A DNA stretch of 64,000 nt from Kribbella antibiotica (GCF_004349055.1 NZ_SMKX01000002.1:62001-126000), one strand, 5' to 3'; shown: positions 22,535 to 32,181, counted from the stretch's first letter. Notes: generated from the letters alone by a model not told the origin. Program-made: numbers and translations.

Positions 22535-24904
22535 ATGACTTTTCCAGACCCTCGACTCAAGGGCACCAGTCGCCGCCGGTTTCTTGGTTCGGCCCTGGCC
22601 GCTGGGGTGGTGCTCACCGCCGAGGCCACCCCGATCACCGCCTTCGCCGCGGATGCACTGGCCGGAGACATCCCGTTGAACTCCACTGGCATCAGCCTGC
22701 TGGCCAGCCCGGGCGGCCGGCTCGCGATCCGTGACACTGCTGGTGGCACCACGCGATCCGCCGGGTCGAAGGTCATGGTCAAGACCAAGGTCGGCGAGGA
22801 GCCCACGGTCACCTATACCTCCACCGGCGGCACCCCGACCTCGGACGCCCTGGCAGACGGTACGCCGGCGATCAAGATCGTCTACACGTTCGACGCGGCC
22901 GCTGTCGCCGCCGGGATCGCAGTAGTCGGCTGGTTCAGCGTCAGCACCAACCACGCCGTACTGGAATGGCACATCACCGGTCGCAACACCCTGCTCCCGG
23001 ACGGCTTCTCGTTCAGCCGGGCCATCCAGTTCGCGACCGAGCCCGACGACTACATCGCGGTCACCGAATGGGTTCGCGACAGCCGCGGCGGCATTCCTTA
23101 CGAGGACACTGCCGGCGTCGCCCACACCTCGACCTGGGGAACCAAGCACGGCCTGTTCCTCCTCGAGATGTCGAAGCAGGGCTGGACGAACGACACCTGG
23201 ATGCACGCTCCCAGCGTGGCCGCCCCGAACGACGGCTGGGTCAGCCGGGCCGACTTCTACTTCACAGACAAGCGGCCGTCAGCCACTGCCACCATCGGCC
23301 ACGGCGACGAGCTCGGCCTCGAGCTGACCACCAACGCAGACTTCAACGTCTACGGCGCTCCCGGCGCTCCGGCGCAGATCACTGCGCTGGTCGCGAACGG
23401 CGGCACCACTGCGAAGACTGTCCAGCTCCAGCTGATCATGCGTGACTTCGACGGCATCCAGCTCGCGTCGTTGACCATGCCCGGACAGGTCCCGGCAACC
23501 GGCACCTGGCAGCACACGTTCAACGTCGCTGCGCCGGCGGCCGGAATCGCCTTCGCCGAGGTCGTCGTTCGCTCCGGCAACGACGAGGCGTTCGCGCGGA
23601 CGAACCTCGCGACGCTGCCGCCGTACAGCTATCAGGCCGGGGCCACCAGCATGTTCGGGATGGCGAACTATCCGTGGCTGGAGCGGCCGAGTCTGAACGC
23701 CGTCCTGGATCTGTGGCAGCGGATCGGGGTCAGCTTGGTGCGGATCGGCATCAAGGATGGTCCCGGACCGGATCCGAGCGTCTACGACGGGCGCGGGATG
23801 CGGCACAACATCGAGCTGCAGCCGGACATCAAGACCGTCGATCCAGAGGTCATCACCAACTGGGCATCCAGCAAGCTGACCGTGGCAGTCAATTCCGGAG
23901 CCAAGTACTTCGAGGTCGGCAACGAGCTGAATCGCCCGTTCGCCAGCGGCCAGTTCGTCGCGGAGTACCTGGACAAGGCGCTCCGGCCGGTCTTCAACCG
24001 GCGCGCCGTCACCGGCGACGCCATCAAGCTGATGAACAACGGCCTGGCCGGGATGGACAAGAAGTGGGTCGACAACTTCATCGCCCTCGGTGGCTGGGAC
24101 CTGATCGACGCGTTCGCCTACCACCCCGGCCGCGGCAACTTCACGCCCGACTACGTCCCGCCGGGCGACTGGACCGGCGGCCCGAACGGTCCGTACTGGA
24201 ACTTCGCCGGCGGTCTGCAGCAGCTCAAGGCGCTGATGACGCAGCACGGTCAGAAGGAGATCTGGCTGACCGAGGCCTACGCGCCGACCCGCCCGAACAG
24301 CTGGTGGGGCGACACCTACCGGCATGCTGCCGAGAACGTCCTGCTCACGCTGGCGATCTCGAAGGCCGAAGGCATCAAGTGCGTCTGCTGGTACCAGTTC
24401 CAGGACAGCATCGTCGGGATGCCGCAGGTCGCCGACCCGCTCAACACCGAGTACCACTTCGGTCTCGTCAACCGTGACCTCAGCCCGAAGCCGTCCCTGC
24501 TGGCGTATGCCACCGCCGCCCGCACCCTCGACCAAGCGACCTTCCGCGGCAAGCTCACCTTCGCCAACCCGAAGACGTTCGGCCTCTGGTTCGACACTCC
24601 GGCCGGTCCCGTGACCATTCTCTGGAACCGCGCCGACGGCTACATCCTCAACACCGTCGGCCAGCGCACCGACTGGCACTTCCCGGCGCCCGAGGTTTGG
24701 GTCGACACCTGGCCGACCAAGACCACGTTGACGGTCGCCGCTACCGCCGCCGTACGGCAGGTCGACGCGATCGGGCGCAGCAAGACCCTCTCCCCCAGCA
24801 ACGGCCGCATCACCCTGAAGCTCGACGGCGCGCCGCGGATCTACCACGGCCTCAACCCGCAGACGATCCAGGGAGTCCACCGCCTCCCGGTCTGCTCCGG
24901 CTAA
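22535..24904 (+). CDS. Tat-exported clan GH-A glycoside hydrolase
   Basis: The 789-residue protein has a twin-arginine signal (S-R-R-R-F-L-G followed by an Ala-rich core), so it should be exported folded. Residues of about 45-370 look like beta-sandwich domains, about 375-690 form a TIM barrel, and the rest is a C-terminal beta domain. The barrel shows F-E-V-G-N-E-L-N, in which Glu464 after Asn is the expected acid/base. It also shows I-W-L-T-E-A-Y, in which Glu580 is the expected nucleophile. That arrangement defines clan GH-A. The GH family number cannot be fixed by eye; GH39- or GH5-like are options. The divergent LacI sites and the sugar transporter suggest it releases a sugar that the transporter imports. 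Confidence 0.8.
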   Translation: MTFPDPRLKGTSRRRFLGSALAAGVVLTAEATPITAFAADALAGDIPLNSTGISLLASPGGRLAIRDTAGGTTRSAGSKVMVKTKVGEEPTVTYTSTGGTPTSDALADGTPAIKIVYTFDAAAVAAGIAVVGWFSVSTNHAVLEWHITGRNTLLPDGFSFSRAIQFATEPDDYIAVTEWVRDSRGGIPYEDTAGVAHTSTWGTKHGLFLLEMSKQGWTNDTWMHAPSVAAPNDGWVSRADFYFTDKRPSATATIGHGDELGLELTTNADFNVYGAPGAPAQITALVANGGTTAKTVQLQLIMRDFDGIQLASLTMPGQVPATGTWQHTFNVAAPAAGIAFAEVVVRSGNDEAFARTNLATLPPYSYQAGATSMFGMANYPWLERPSLNAVLDLWQRIGVSLVRIGIKDGPGPDPSVYDGRGMRHNIELQPDIKTVDPEVITNWASSKLTVAVNSGAKYFEVGNELNRPFASGQFVAEYLDKALRPVFNRRAVTGDAIKLMNNGLAGMDKKWVDNFIALGGWDLIDAFAYHPGRGNFTPDYVPPGDWTGGPNGPYWNFAGGLQQLKALMTQHGQKEIWLTEAYAPTRPNSWWGDTYRHAAENVLLTLAISKAEGIKCVCWYQFQDSIVGMPQVADPLNTEYHFGLVNRDLSPKPSLLAYATAARTLDQATFRGKLTFANPKTFGLWFDTPAGPVTILWNRADGYILNTVGQRTDWHFPAPEVWVDTWPTKTTLTVAATAAVRQVDAIGRSKTLSPSNGRITLKLDGAPRIYHGLNPQTIQGVHRLPVCSG

Positions 24905-24913
24905 AGTGGCCAG

Positions 24914-25498
24914 GTGGGGATATCCAAGGCGGACCGGACCGCGGAGGAGTTCAAGCAAGCCGCTCGGCGGGTGTTCGCGGCGCAGGGGTATGCGGCCACG
25001 AAGATCACCGACATCACAGCGGAGGCCGGGCGGGCAACCGGTGGGATCTACCGGTACTTCCCCTCCAAGGCCGCCGTACTGAAGGCGCTCGCTGACGACT
25101 TCCTGGCGGCGCGGCACACCCGCGTCGCCCATGCGTCCGGTGACGGGCACCGGATGACCACCGAGCAGGACGTGCGCGACCACGTGCAGGCGTACTGGCG
25201 CTCGTACCGGGAGCACCTGGCCGAGATGGTCGCGATCTCCGACGCGGCCGCCTCGGACCCCGAGTTCGCCGAGGTCCATCGGCAGATCCGCGCCGCAGAT
25301 GTGGCGATCTGGCGCCGGCACATCAAAGAGCTCCGGGCCGAACTCGGTCTATCGGTGACCGAGTCGGCCGCATTGGCTCAGATGGTCGTGAGCCTGCTGG
25401 AGAGCTACTGCCACGCCACCTTCCATCCGTCCACCGGCACCTCGCGCGGAAGCGTCGGCACGCTGGCCGGCTTCGTGTACGGCGGCATCACGAACTGA
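24914..25498 (+). CDS. TetR-family transcriptional regulator
   Basis: The 194-residue protein starts at GTG 24914, nine bases after the glycosidase stop. The N-terminal helix-turn-helix spans about residues 12-55, with the classic I-T-D-I-T-A-E-A-G-R-A-T-G-G-I-Y-R-Y-F-P-S-K. The C-terminal ligand domain is typical in length. It follows the glycosidase on the same strand but may be independent. Its 3' end overlaps the convergent DUF6351-type gene by 11 bases. The target and ligand are unknown; no palindrome stands out next to it. Confidence 0.9.
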   Translation: MGISKADRTAEEFKQAARRVFAAQGYAATKITDITAEAGRATGGIYRYFPSKAAVLKALADDFLAARHTRVAHASGDGHRMTTEQDVRDHVQAYWRSYREHLAEMVAISDAAASDPEFAEVHRQIRAADVAIWRRHIKELRAELGLSVTESAALAQMVVSLLESYCHATFHPSTGTSRGSVGTLAGFVYGGITN

Positions 25499-27557
25499 AG
25501 TTGAGCCAGGTCCCGGCCGGCGGCTGCTGACCGATTCCGGGGCGGGTGTAGTCACAGACACCGGATGGGAAGGCCTTCCGGAGGGTGGCGCGATCCGCGG
25601 CTGTGAACGCGACCTGGTAAGCGGAGAAGTTCAGCGGCTTGAGGGCACACTTGAGCTTGCTGACACCGATGTCCGAACCAGCCGCGATCCGCGGATTGGC
25701 CGCTACCGGGTACGTCGCACCACACGGACCGGACGGCGGATAGTTCAACGGCTGGTCGACCCGCTGGATCGCCGACAGATAGCAGCCGTCCTTCAAGTCG
25801 GCGGGCTTGTTCGCGATCACCTTCTGCTGAGCGCTTCGGTGCGAGCCGTCCGCAGTGATGGCAGCGAGCCACCTGTCCATCGCATCCAGCTCGTACCTCG
25901 AGGCCGCGGCCGACTGCGCCGGGTCGAGCGACGACATGATGATCACCTGGTTCGCCGCCGTACCGTTTGCCTTGAGCAACCGGTCGCGCGTGACGAACGA
26001 GACCTCCGCGGTGTGGATGTCGATGCCGAAGCCGGCCCGGTCGGCGTACGACCGCTGATCGATGATCGGCGTCGACCTGAGCCCGAGTCCCCCACTGAGC
26101 TGCAGGTCGCTCCGGTACGCCGCGCGCAGTGCGGCCGGATCCGCGGTCGCCCGCTCGGCCACCAGCTGACCGGCCGGGTCCACGCTGCCGACCTTCGCGT
26201 TCAGATCGGCGAACTGGGCAGGGGTGATCGCACCGGACTGCAGCGCGTGCAGTCCGTACTGGACGCCGATGTTGTCCCGGACCGAGCGCGGCAGCCCGGT
26301 CTTCGGGTCACGGCCCAGCTGGGTCACCCACTGCTCGGCCGACATGCATTTGATACCGGTCGGGTTCAGCACGGGGTCCCAGAACGCGGTCGGCGGGATC
26401 GGTGCGCCCGGTGCCCGGTTGCAGCTGCCGATCGGGGTCATCTTCGGGCCGAAACCGGCCTGCCATGAAACGCACGGGCTACTGCTGACGAATCCGGTGA
26501 TGGCGGTCTTCTGTGCCTCGGTCAGGGCCGTGCCGGCGAAGTACTTGTTCAGAACGCTGCAATCGGCCGCGGACGTGAACGCGCTGAACATGTCCGGGAA
26601 GGACACTCCTGGGACGATGCCGTCCAGGATGCCGGGGTAGCCGTCGGCGATCTCGTGCTGATTGACGCTGCCGCCCGACCCGCCCCAGCCGATCGTGTAG
26701 CGCGTCGGCCCGTAGGTCTCGATGAAGTGTTCCTTGACCATCATCGCGGCCTCGCCGGAGATCACCGTGCTGCAGTTCGTCTCCGGCACGTTCAGCGTGG
26801 ACGACGCGACCGCGTAGCCCTGCGACAGGAACAGGTCGTTGAGGACGTTGCCGGTCTGGTTGCCCTGGTGGAATCCGGCGTTGCAGCCGCCGCCGAAGGC
26901 GTAGACGAGCTTGCGGTTCCAGTTCTGCTGGGAGCGCAGCGGCGTCGGATCAGTGCCGTCGTACAGGGCTGCGAATTGGTACACGGCTCGGTCGATCGTT
27001 CCGGTCTCCACCCGGACGATGTACGGGACCGTGCGGCCATCGAGGACGGTTGTCGCCAGATCTGCGGGCCGTACGGCGGGGTCCGGCAGCACGACGAATG
27101 CCCCGGCCGTGGTCCGGTAGCGATACGTCACCTTGGTCGGCGCCTCGCACAGCGGTTGCGCCGCTGGTGCGAGCCCGAAGGCCGTGGTCTCGCAGTAGAA
27201 CGGGACCTGCTGTGGGCCGGAGAAGATCGGGCCGGACAGCGGGTACGACGTCACCCGCAGCGACGTCTCTCCCGCGGTCAGCACGTTGGCCCCGGTACGC
27301 AACCCGGTCACCAGACCGAGCAGCGATTGATCGGGCTGAGCGGCGAATTCCGCCGTGATGTCGCGGCCGTTCAGCTTCACCGTGGCCGACCGGCTGACCT
27401 TGACGAGCACGTCTCCACCACTGACGTACTCCGGTTTGGTGTTCGACAAGACAGTGAGCGCCACCGGGCCGGGCGACTGGGTCGCCGAGGCGGGCGCCGC
27501 GACGGTGCCGACCAGTGCAGCAGCCAGAATCACCGCTCTTAATGAATTTGAACTCAT
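25488..27557 (-). CDS. Secreted DUF6351-type hydrolase
   Basis: The 689-residue protein starts at ATG 27557. Residues 1-25 are a Sec signal peptide ending P-A-S-A; an in-frame extension upstream would destroy this signal. An N-terminal beta-sandwich-like region comes first. The hydrolase core then shows L-V-Y-A-F-G-G-G-C-N-A-G-F-H-Q-G (an oxyanion-type loop) and G-W-G-G-S-G-G-S-V-N-Q-H, in which a serine is the likely nucleophile. Family members are large extracellular proteins distantly related to tannase and feruloyl esterase. Several cysteines in the core fit disulfides outside the cell. It is monocistronic and its 5' gap is shared with a divergent histidine kinase. The substrate is unknown; an ester is the best guess. 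Confidence 0.75.
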   Translation of the reverse strand: MSSNSLRAVILAAALVGTVAAPASATQSPGPVALTVLSNTKPEYVSGGDVLVKVSRSATVKLNGRDITAEFAAQPDQSLLGLVTGLRTGANVLTAGETSLRVTSYPLSGPIFSGPQQVPFYCETTAFGLAPAAQPLCEAPTKVTYRYRTTAGAFVVLPDPAVRPADLATTVLDGRTVPYIVRVETGTIDRAVYQFAALYDGTDPTPLRSQQNWNRKLVYAFGGGCNAGFHQGNQTGNVLNDLFLSQGYAVASSTLNVPETNCSTVISGEAAMMVKEHFIETYGPTRYTIGWGGSGGSVNQHEIADGYPGILDGIVPGVSFPDMFSAFTSAADCSVLNKYFAGTALTEAQKTAITGFVSSSPCVSWQAGFGPKMTPIGSCNRAPGAPIPPTAFWDPVLNPTGIKCMSAEQWVTQLGRDPKTGLPRSVRDNIGVQYGLHALQSGAITPAQFADLNAKVGSVDPAGQLVAERATADPAALRAAYRSDLQLSGGLGLRSTPIIDQRSYADRAGFGIDIHTAEVSFVTRDRLLKANGTAANQVIIMSSLDPAQSAAASRYELDAMDRWLAAITADGSHRSAQQKVIANKPADLKDGCYLSAIQRVDQPLNYPPSGPCGATYPVAANPRIAAGSDIGVSKLKCALKPLNFSAYQVAFTAADRATLRKAFPSGVCDYTRPGIGQQPPAGTWLNFSS

Positions 27558-27646
27558 TTTCACGTACCTTAGGCAGACACCGTTCCGTGCACAATCCTCT
27601 CCGGATGGAGATAGCGTGCCGCCCTCCACCGTGCGAAGGTCATGAT

Positions 27647-28795
27647 GTGAGTACCGAGCGTGCTGCCGACGAGGTCGCCGAGCGGCTCACTGCGCTCGAC
27701 GAGCTGTTGCGCGAGCGGCACGGGCTGCTGACCGTGATGGACCGGATCGTGGCCCTGCACGGGACCGCCCGGATGATCCGCAGCGAGACCGGTGCCGACT
27801 CCGGGTTCGTGGCCGACCTCGAGGCGCCGGACCAGGCGGTCGTCCGCTGGATGTCCGGGACCCGGACGAACCAGTTGCAGAACCTCGTCGTACCGATCGG
27901 TCAGGGCATCGGCGGCCGGGTGCTCGCGTCGGGCACCGCGGTGCGGGTCGGCGACTACATCAGCTCCCCCGCGATCACTCATCACTTCGACGTTCAGGTC
28001 CGGCACGAGGGCATCGGCGGGATGGTCGCCGTACCGGTGATCGGACGGGACGGCCGGACCATCGCGATCGCGTACGCCGCCATGCGGCAAGCGACGTCGT
28101 TCGGTGACTTCGCGGTCGACAAGATGCTCGACATCGCCGACCAGGCGTCGACCGCGCTCCGGATTGCCGATGCGGTGGAGGCGACCAGGTCCGATGCGGT
28201 CGCCGCCGAGCGGCAGCGGGTGCAGAGCGCTTTGCACGACTCGGTCGGTGCGTTGCTGTTCTTGATCGGCGTCCAGGTCCGGGATCTGCATCAGTCGGTG
28301 CAGGACAATCCGCCGCTGGTCGATCGGTTGCGCCGGCTGGAGTCCGACGTCTCCGCCGCGTCGGCCGCGTTGCGTGAGTCCCTGCTGGTCATGACGGATA
28401 CCGCGCCGGAACGCGCGCTCGCGGTGGAGATCGCCGAATACACCCGGTCGTTCGAGGCCAGGACCGGCGTACCGGCTCGTTTTGTCGAGTTGGCGACGGT
28501 CGCGGCCCTGGATGCGGAACGCACTGCCCTGCTGGTGGCCGTCGTCCGCGAGGGCCTGTTGAACATCGAGAAGCATGCGAAACCGCACTCGGTGATCGTC
28601 AGCCTCGGTACGGCGGACTCCGGCGGCGTCCACCTGGTTGTCGCCGATGACAGCATCGAGGACGGCACGGACAGCCCGAGCAGCGGTCTCGGCGTGAAGT
28701 CGCTGTCCGAACGCGCGATTCGCCTAGGTGGTCAGGTCAGCCTGATCCGCGACGAGGACGGCGGTTCCACCTTGCGCTGCTGGCTCCCGCAATGA
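27647..28795 (+). CDS. GAF-domain sensor histidine kinase (NarL partner type)
   Basis: The 382-residue cytoplasmic protein starts at GTG 27647, with GAAGG seven bases upstream; in-frame codons further upstream run into the neighbouring promoter. A GAF sensor domain spans about residues 25-170. The HisKA_3 dimerisation segment follows, with the phosphorylated histidine expected at His197 in Q-S-A-L-H-D-S-V-G-A. The C-terminal ATPase has V-R-E-G-L-L-N-I-E-K-H-A (N box) and G-L-G-V-K-S-L. No membrane helices are seen, so it senses something inside the cell. The stop overlaps the response-regulator start (ATGA), so the two form one two-component system. Confidence 0.9.
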   Translation: MSTERAADEVAERLTALDELLRERHGLLTVMDRIVALHGTARMIRSETGADSGFVADLEAPDQAVVRWMSGTRTNQLQNLVVPIGQGIGGRVLASGTAVRVGDYISSPAITHHFDVQVRHEGIGGMVAVPVIGRDGRTIAIAYAAMRQATSFGDFAVDKMLDIADQASTALRIADAVEATRSDAVAAERQRVQSALHDSVGALLFLIGVQVRDLHQSVQDNPPLVDRLRRLESDVSAASAALRESLLVMTDTAPERALAVEIAEYTRSFEARTGVPARFVELATVAALDAERTALLVAVVREGLLNIEKHAKPHSVIVSLGTADSGGVHLVVADDSIEDGTDSPSSGLGVKSLSERAIRLGGQVSLIRDEDGGSTLRCWLPQ

Positions 28796-29412
28796 CCTCG
28801 ACCGTCTTCGTCGTCGACGATCATCCCGTCGTGCGCGACGGGGTGACTTTGTTGCTGCGCTCAGATCCCGCACTGACCGTCGTCGGATCGGCCGAGTCCG
28901 GGCGGGTTGCGGTCGAATGCATTGCCCAGCTGCGGCCTGACGTCGTACTGCTCGACCTGCGGCTGCCGGACATGCTGGCGCCCGAGGTGATCCGCGAGCT
29001 GCGGAAAGTCCAGCCCGCGGTGAAGATCGCGATCTTCACCGCCCACGCAGACCACCACTGCATCACCGAATCGCTCGATGCCGGTGCCAACGCCGCACTG
29101 ATCAAAGACCTGGCCGGCACCGACCTGCTGGCCGCGCTACGACAGGTACTGCGCGGCGAACGGGTCGTCGACCCACGAATCCGGCCGCACCCCGCCCGAC
29201 GCTCAGACGCCTTGGCACGCAGCGGTCTGACCCGTCGCGAGTACGAAGTCCTCCGGTACGCCGCCCAGGGCCTGACCAACCCAGAGATCGCCGAGGCGAC
29301 CGGCCTGACCCGCAACACGGTCAAGACGTACCTTCAGTCCGCTTTGCACAAACTCGGCGCCCGCAACCGCGTAGAGGCGATCGTCAAGGCAAGTGAGGCC
29401 GGACTGCTCTGA
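28792..29412 (+). CDS. NarL/LuxR-type response regulator
   Basis: The 206-residue protein has a receiver domain with acidic residues V-D-D-H near residue 9 and the phospho-acceptor Asp55 in V-V-L-L-D-L-R-L-P. The conserved Thr and Lys are also present (I-F-T-A; L-I-K-D-L). The C-terminal LuxR-type helix-turn-helix includes L-T-R-R-E-Y-E-V-L and I-A-E-A-T-G-L-T-R-N-T-V-K-T-Y. It is coupled to the kinase gene by an ATGA overlap. Its last 29 bases overlap the 3' end of the convergent CoA ligase gene. Targets are unknown. Confidence 0.92.
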   Translation: MTSTVFVVDDHPVVRDGVTLLLRSDPALTVVGSAESGRVAVECIAQLRPDVVLLDLRLPDMLAPEVIRELRKVQPAVKIAIFTAHADHHCITESLDAGANAALIKDLAGTDLLAALRQVLRGERVVDPRIRPHPARRSDALARSGLTRREYEVLRYAAQGLTNPEIAEATGLTRNTVKTYLQSALHKLGARNRVEAIVKASEAGLL

Positions 29413-30874
29413 GGTCACCCTTGCGAACCTTGCCGGAGGCCGTCCGCGGCAACCGGTCGACGAACTCGAACCGGGACGGCACCTTGTACTTCGCCAGCCG
29501 CCCGAGCAGGAACTCGCGCAACTCGGCCTCGGTGACCGGCACCGCCGGTACGACGAACGCCCGGCCGGCCTCGCCCCACTTGTCGTCCGGCATACCGACC
29601 ACCGCTACCTCAGCGACCGCCGGATGCCCGAACATGACGTTCTCCACCTCGGCCGGGTACACGTTCTCACCGCCGGAGATGTACATGTCCTTCTGCCGGC
29701 CGACGATCCGGAAATGCCCATCCGGATCGATCGCGGCAAGATCACCGGTCCGGAACCAGCCGTCCTCGGTGAAAGCCGCCTCGGTCGCGCCGGAGTCACG
29801 CCAGTAGCCAGGCGTCACGTTCGGGCCGCGCACCAGCACCTCCCCCGGCCCCGCCCCAGGGCGGTCGAGCCGGACATCGGCGAAGAACACCGGCACTCCG
29901 GCCGAGCCCACCTTGGCGGCGCTCTCGCGAGCTTCCAGGAAGGTCACACCGGGAGCGGTCTCGGTCATCCCATAGCCCTGGCAGAACGTCAGACCGCGGC
30001 GCTGGTACGTGCGGACGAGCTCCTCGGGCACCGCCGCGCCGCCACACATCAGGCTGCGCAACGACGTGAGGTCGGCCGATTCCCACTGCGGTACGGCGGC
30101 CAGACCGGCGTACATGGTGGTGACGCCGAACATCCAGGTCACCCGGTGTTTCGCGATGAGCTCGTAGACGCCGTCGACATCCCATCCCGGTGTGATCAGC
30201 GCGCAGCCGCCCTTGATCAGCGTGGGCAACAGGGTCTGGGCCAGCGCAGCGATGTGGAACAGCGGTGCCGAGATCAGGGTGACCTCGTCGGCGCCGACGT
30301 CGACGCCGATCAGCAGGTTGACGGTGTTCCAGGTCAGGTTGGCGTGCGTGAGCATCGCCCCCTTGGGCCGTCCGGTCGTGCCGGAGGTGTAGAGGATCAG
30401 CGCCACGTCATCGGCTGCCACCGCAACCTCGACAGCCGCAGCCGCAGCCGGCCAGTCACCGTACAGCTGCTCCCCCGGCCCAGGGTTGCTCAAGGCAACC
30501 ACCTGCTGCGGGGTTGCTTCCAGCATCTGCACGACAGCTGCGCACTCCGGCGCATAGACCAGCACGGTGGGTTCGCAGTCGCCGAGGATCTGGGTGATCT
30601 CCGGCGCCGTCAGCCGGAAGTTCAGCGGGACGAAGATGCCACCCGCACTCACCGTGGCGAACAGCGTCTCCACGAACGCCGGATGGTTCGGCCCCAGATA
30701 GGCCACCCGGTCGCCCTTGCTCAGCCCGGCCGCAACCAGGTGGGCCGCAAGACTGCTGATCCGCGCGGACAGTTCGGCGTACGTGGTCGACTCGTCTTCG
30801 AAGAGCAGAGCGGTGCTGTTCGGCGACATCAGCGCACGTCTGGCCGGCCAGCCACCGATTCCCTCGTTGGGCAT
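29384..30874 (-). CDS. Acyl-CoA synthetase (AMP-binding, class I adenylate-forming)
   Basis: The 496-residue enzyme activates a carboxylic acid with ATP and CoA. Motifs are the P-loop Y-T-S-G-T-T-G-R-P-K-G-A, the A5 motif Y-G-M-T-E-T, the A7/A8 region W-F-R-T-G-D-L and G-R-Q-K-D-M-Y-I-S-G-G-E-N, and the catalytic lysine in R-T-A-S-G-K-V-R-K. ATG 30874 is chosen because the open extension upstream lies antisense-like inside the transporter gene, and the transporter stop is only two bases away. It is the last gene of the five-gene minus-strand operon. The neighbouring MaoC and SDR proteins suggest that its product enters a beta-oxidation-like route. The acid itself is unknown. Confidence 0.92.
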   Translation of the reverse strand: MPNEGIGGWPARRALMSPNSTALLFEDESTTYAELSARISSLAAHLVAAGLSKGDRVAYLGPNHPAFVETLFATVSAGGIFVPLNFRLTAPEITQILGDCEPTVLVYAPECAAVVQMLEATPQQVVALSNPGPGEQLYGDWPAAAAAVEVAVAADDVALILYTSGTTGRPKGAMLTHANLTWNTVNLLIGVDVGADEVTLISAPLFHIAALAQTLLPTLIKGGCALITPGWDVDGVYELIAKHRVTWMFGVTTMYAGLAAVPQWESADLTSLRSLMCGGAAVPEELVRTYQRRGLTFCQGYGMTETAPGVTFLEARESAAKVGSAGVPVFFADVRLDRPGAGPGEVLVRGPNVTPGYWRDSGATEAAFTEDGWFRTGDLAAIDPDGHFRIVGRQKDMYISGGENVYPAEVENVMFGHPAVAEVAVVGMPDDKWGEAGRAFVVPAVPVTEAELREFLLGRLAKYKVPSRFEFVDRLPRTASGKVRKGDLRAVRPHLP

Positions 30875-30876
30875 GA

Positions 30877-32166
30877 TCACACTCCTACTCGCACCAAGCT
30901 TCGCCGATTGGTCTCCTGCAACGCCAGGACACACCCGACACAGAGCAGGCAGAACGCCGCGATCGTGCAGGCGATGGCCGTGGTCGCCGGGCCGCCCGAC
31001 GCGCGCTGGATCTCGGCGAACAGGACCGGAGCGATCCCGGCGCCCAGTCCGGCGAGCTGATATCCCAGCGAGGCACCGGTATACCTGGTCTCGGTGTCGA
31101 ACAGTTCGGTGTAGAGCGCGGCGAGCGGTCCGTACATCATCGGATGCAGCACGCCTTGCCCGATGACGAGCGCTACCACCAGGAGCGCCGTACTGCCGGA
31201 CTCGACCAGCGGGAAGAGCGCGAAGGCGTAGATCGCCGTCGCCACGGCACCGGCCACCACCACCGGACGGCGGCCGACCCGATCCGAGACCGCGGACCAG
31301 CCGATGATGCCGAAGACCGCGCAGGCCGACGAGACCGTGAGCACGTTCAGCACCTCTTGCCTCGTGTGGCCCACCCGGACGCCGTACGCGAGGATGAACG
31401 TCGTCAGCGTGGCCTGGACGACGAACGCCGCCAGACCGACGCCGACACTGAGCGCGAGGATCCGCGGCTGGTTGCGCAGCACCTCGACCAGCGGAATCCG
31501 GCGTCTCGGTACGACGCTCTTGGCTGCGAGGAAGGCCGGGGTCTCCTCGACCTGGGAGCGGACGAACAGCCCGATCGCGAGCAGAACGATGCTGAGCAGG
31601 AACGGGATCCGCCAGCCCCACTCGAGGAACGCGGCCTCCCCGGTCAGCGCCGCGGTGGTCGTCATCGCCACCGTGGAGACGACCATCCCGCTCGGCGCAC
31701 CGGCATTGGTGAAGCTTGCCCACAGCCCCCGTCGAGAGGTCGCATGCTCGGCAGACATCAGTACGGCGCCGCCCCACTCACCGCCGACCGAGATCCCTTG
31801 CAGCACTCGCAGCAGGATCAGGCCGACCGGAGCGGCAGCGCCGATCTGCTCAGAGCCGGGCAGCAGGCCGATCAGGAAGCTGGACAATCCCATCATCGTC
31901 ATGGTGAGCACGAGCATCCGTTTGCGGCCGAGCTTGTCGCCGAAGTGCCCGAACAGGATGCCGCCGAGCGGCCGCGCGAGGTATCCGGTGGCGAACGTTC
32001 CGAAGCTGGCCACGGTTGCCAGCGCGGGGTCGAGGTCGGAGAAGAAGACCTTGCTGAAGACCACCGCGGAGGCGGTCGCATAGAGCAGGAAGTCGTAGTA
32101 CTCGATCAGGCTGCCGAGGTAGCTCGAGGCGACTGCCCGGCGAAGCTGGGTCTGCTGATGTGGCAT
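30877..32166 (-). CDS. MFS transporter, metabolite:H+ symporter (MHS) type
   Basis: The 429-residue protein has twelve predicted helices and the MHS signature at the N-terminus: S-L-I-E-Y-Y-D-F-L-L-Y (usually E-W-Y-D-F). The loop between helices 2 and 3 reads G-H-F-G-D-K-L-G-R-K-R. Family members (KgtP, ShiA, ProP, PcaT) import organic acids with protons. Its place between the MaoC gene and the CoA ligase gene suggests that it imports the acid that is then activated. The gaps to its neighbours are 2 and 15 bases. Confidence 0.9.
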   Translation of the reverse strand: MPHQQTQLRRAVASSYLGSLIEYYDFLLYATASAVVFSKVFFSDLDPALATVASFGTFATGYLARPLGGILFGHFGDKLGRKRMLVLTMTMMGLSSFLIGLLPGSEQIGAAAPVGLILLRVLQGISVGGEWGGAVLMSAEHATSRRGLWASFTNAGAPSGMVVSTVAMTTTAALTGEAAFLEWGWRIPFLLSIVLLAIGLFVRSQVEETPAFLAAKSVVPRRRIPLVEVLRNQPRILALSVGVGLAAFVVQATLTTFILAYGVRVGHTRQEVLNVLTVSSACAVFGIIGWSAVSDRVGRRPVVVAGAVATAIYAFALFPLVESGSTALLVVALVIGQGVLHPMMYGPLAALYTELFDTETRYTGASLGYQLAGLGAGIAPVLFAEIQRASGGPATTAIACTIAAFCLLCVGCVLALQETNRRSLVRVGV

Positions 32167-32181
32167 GGCGGTGCCCCTCGT

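Noticed and set aside
23279-25321. Long minus-strand open frame opposite the GH-A glycosidase and TetR genes
   Set aside because: It has a low-complexity Val/Asp/Gly/Arg composition typical of antisense frames in GC-rich DNA. The plus-strand genes carry clear catalytic and DNA-binding motifs.
30875-31777. N-terminal extension of the CoA ligase frame across the MHS transporter gene
   Set aside because: The extension is composition-biased and overlaps a convincing transporter in another frame. ATG 30874 gives the normal family N-terminus.
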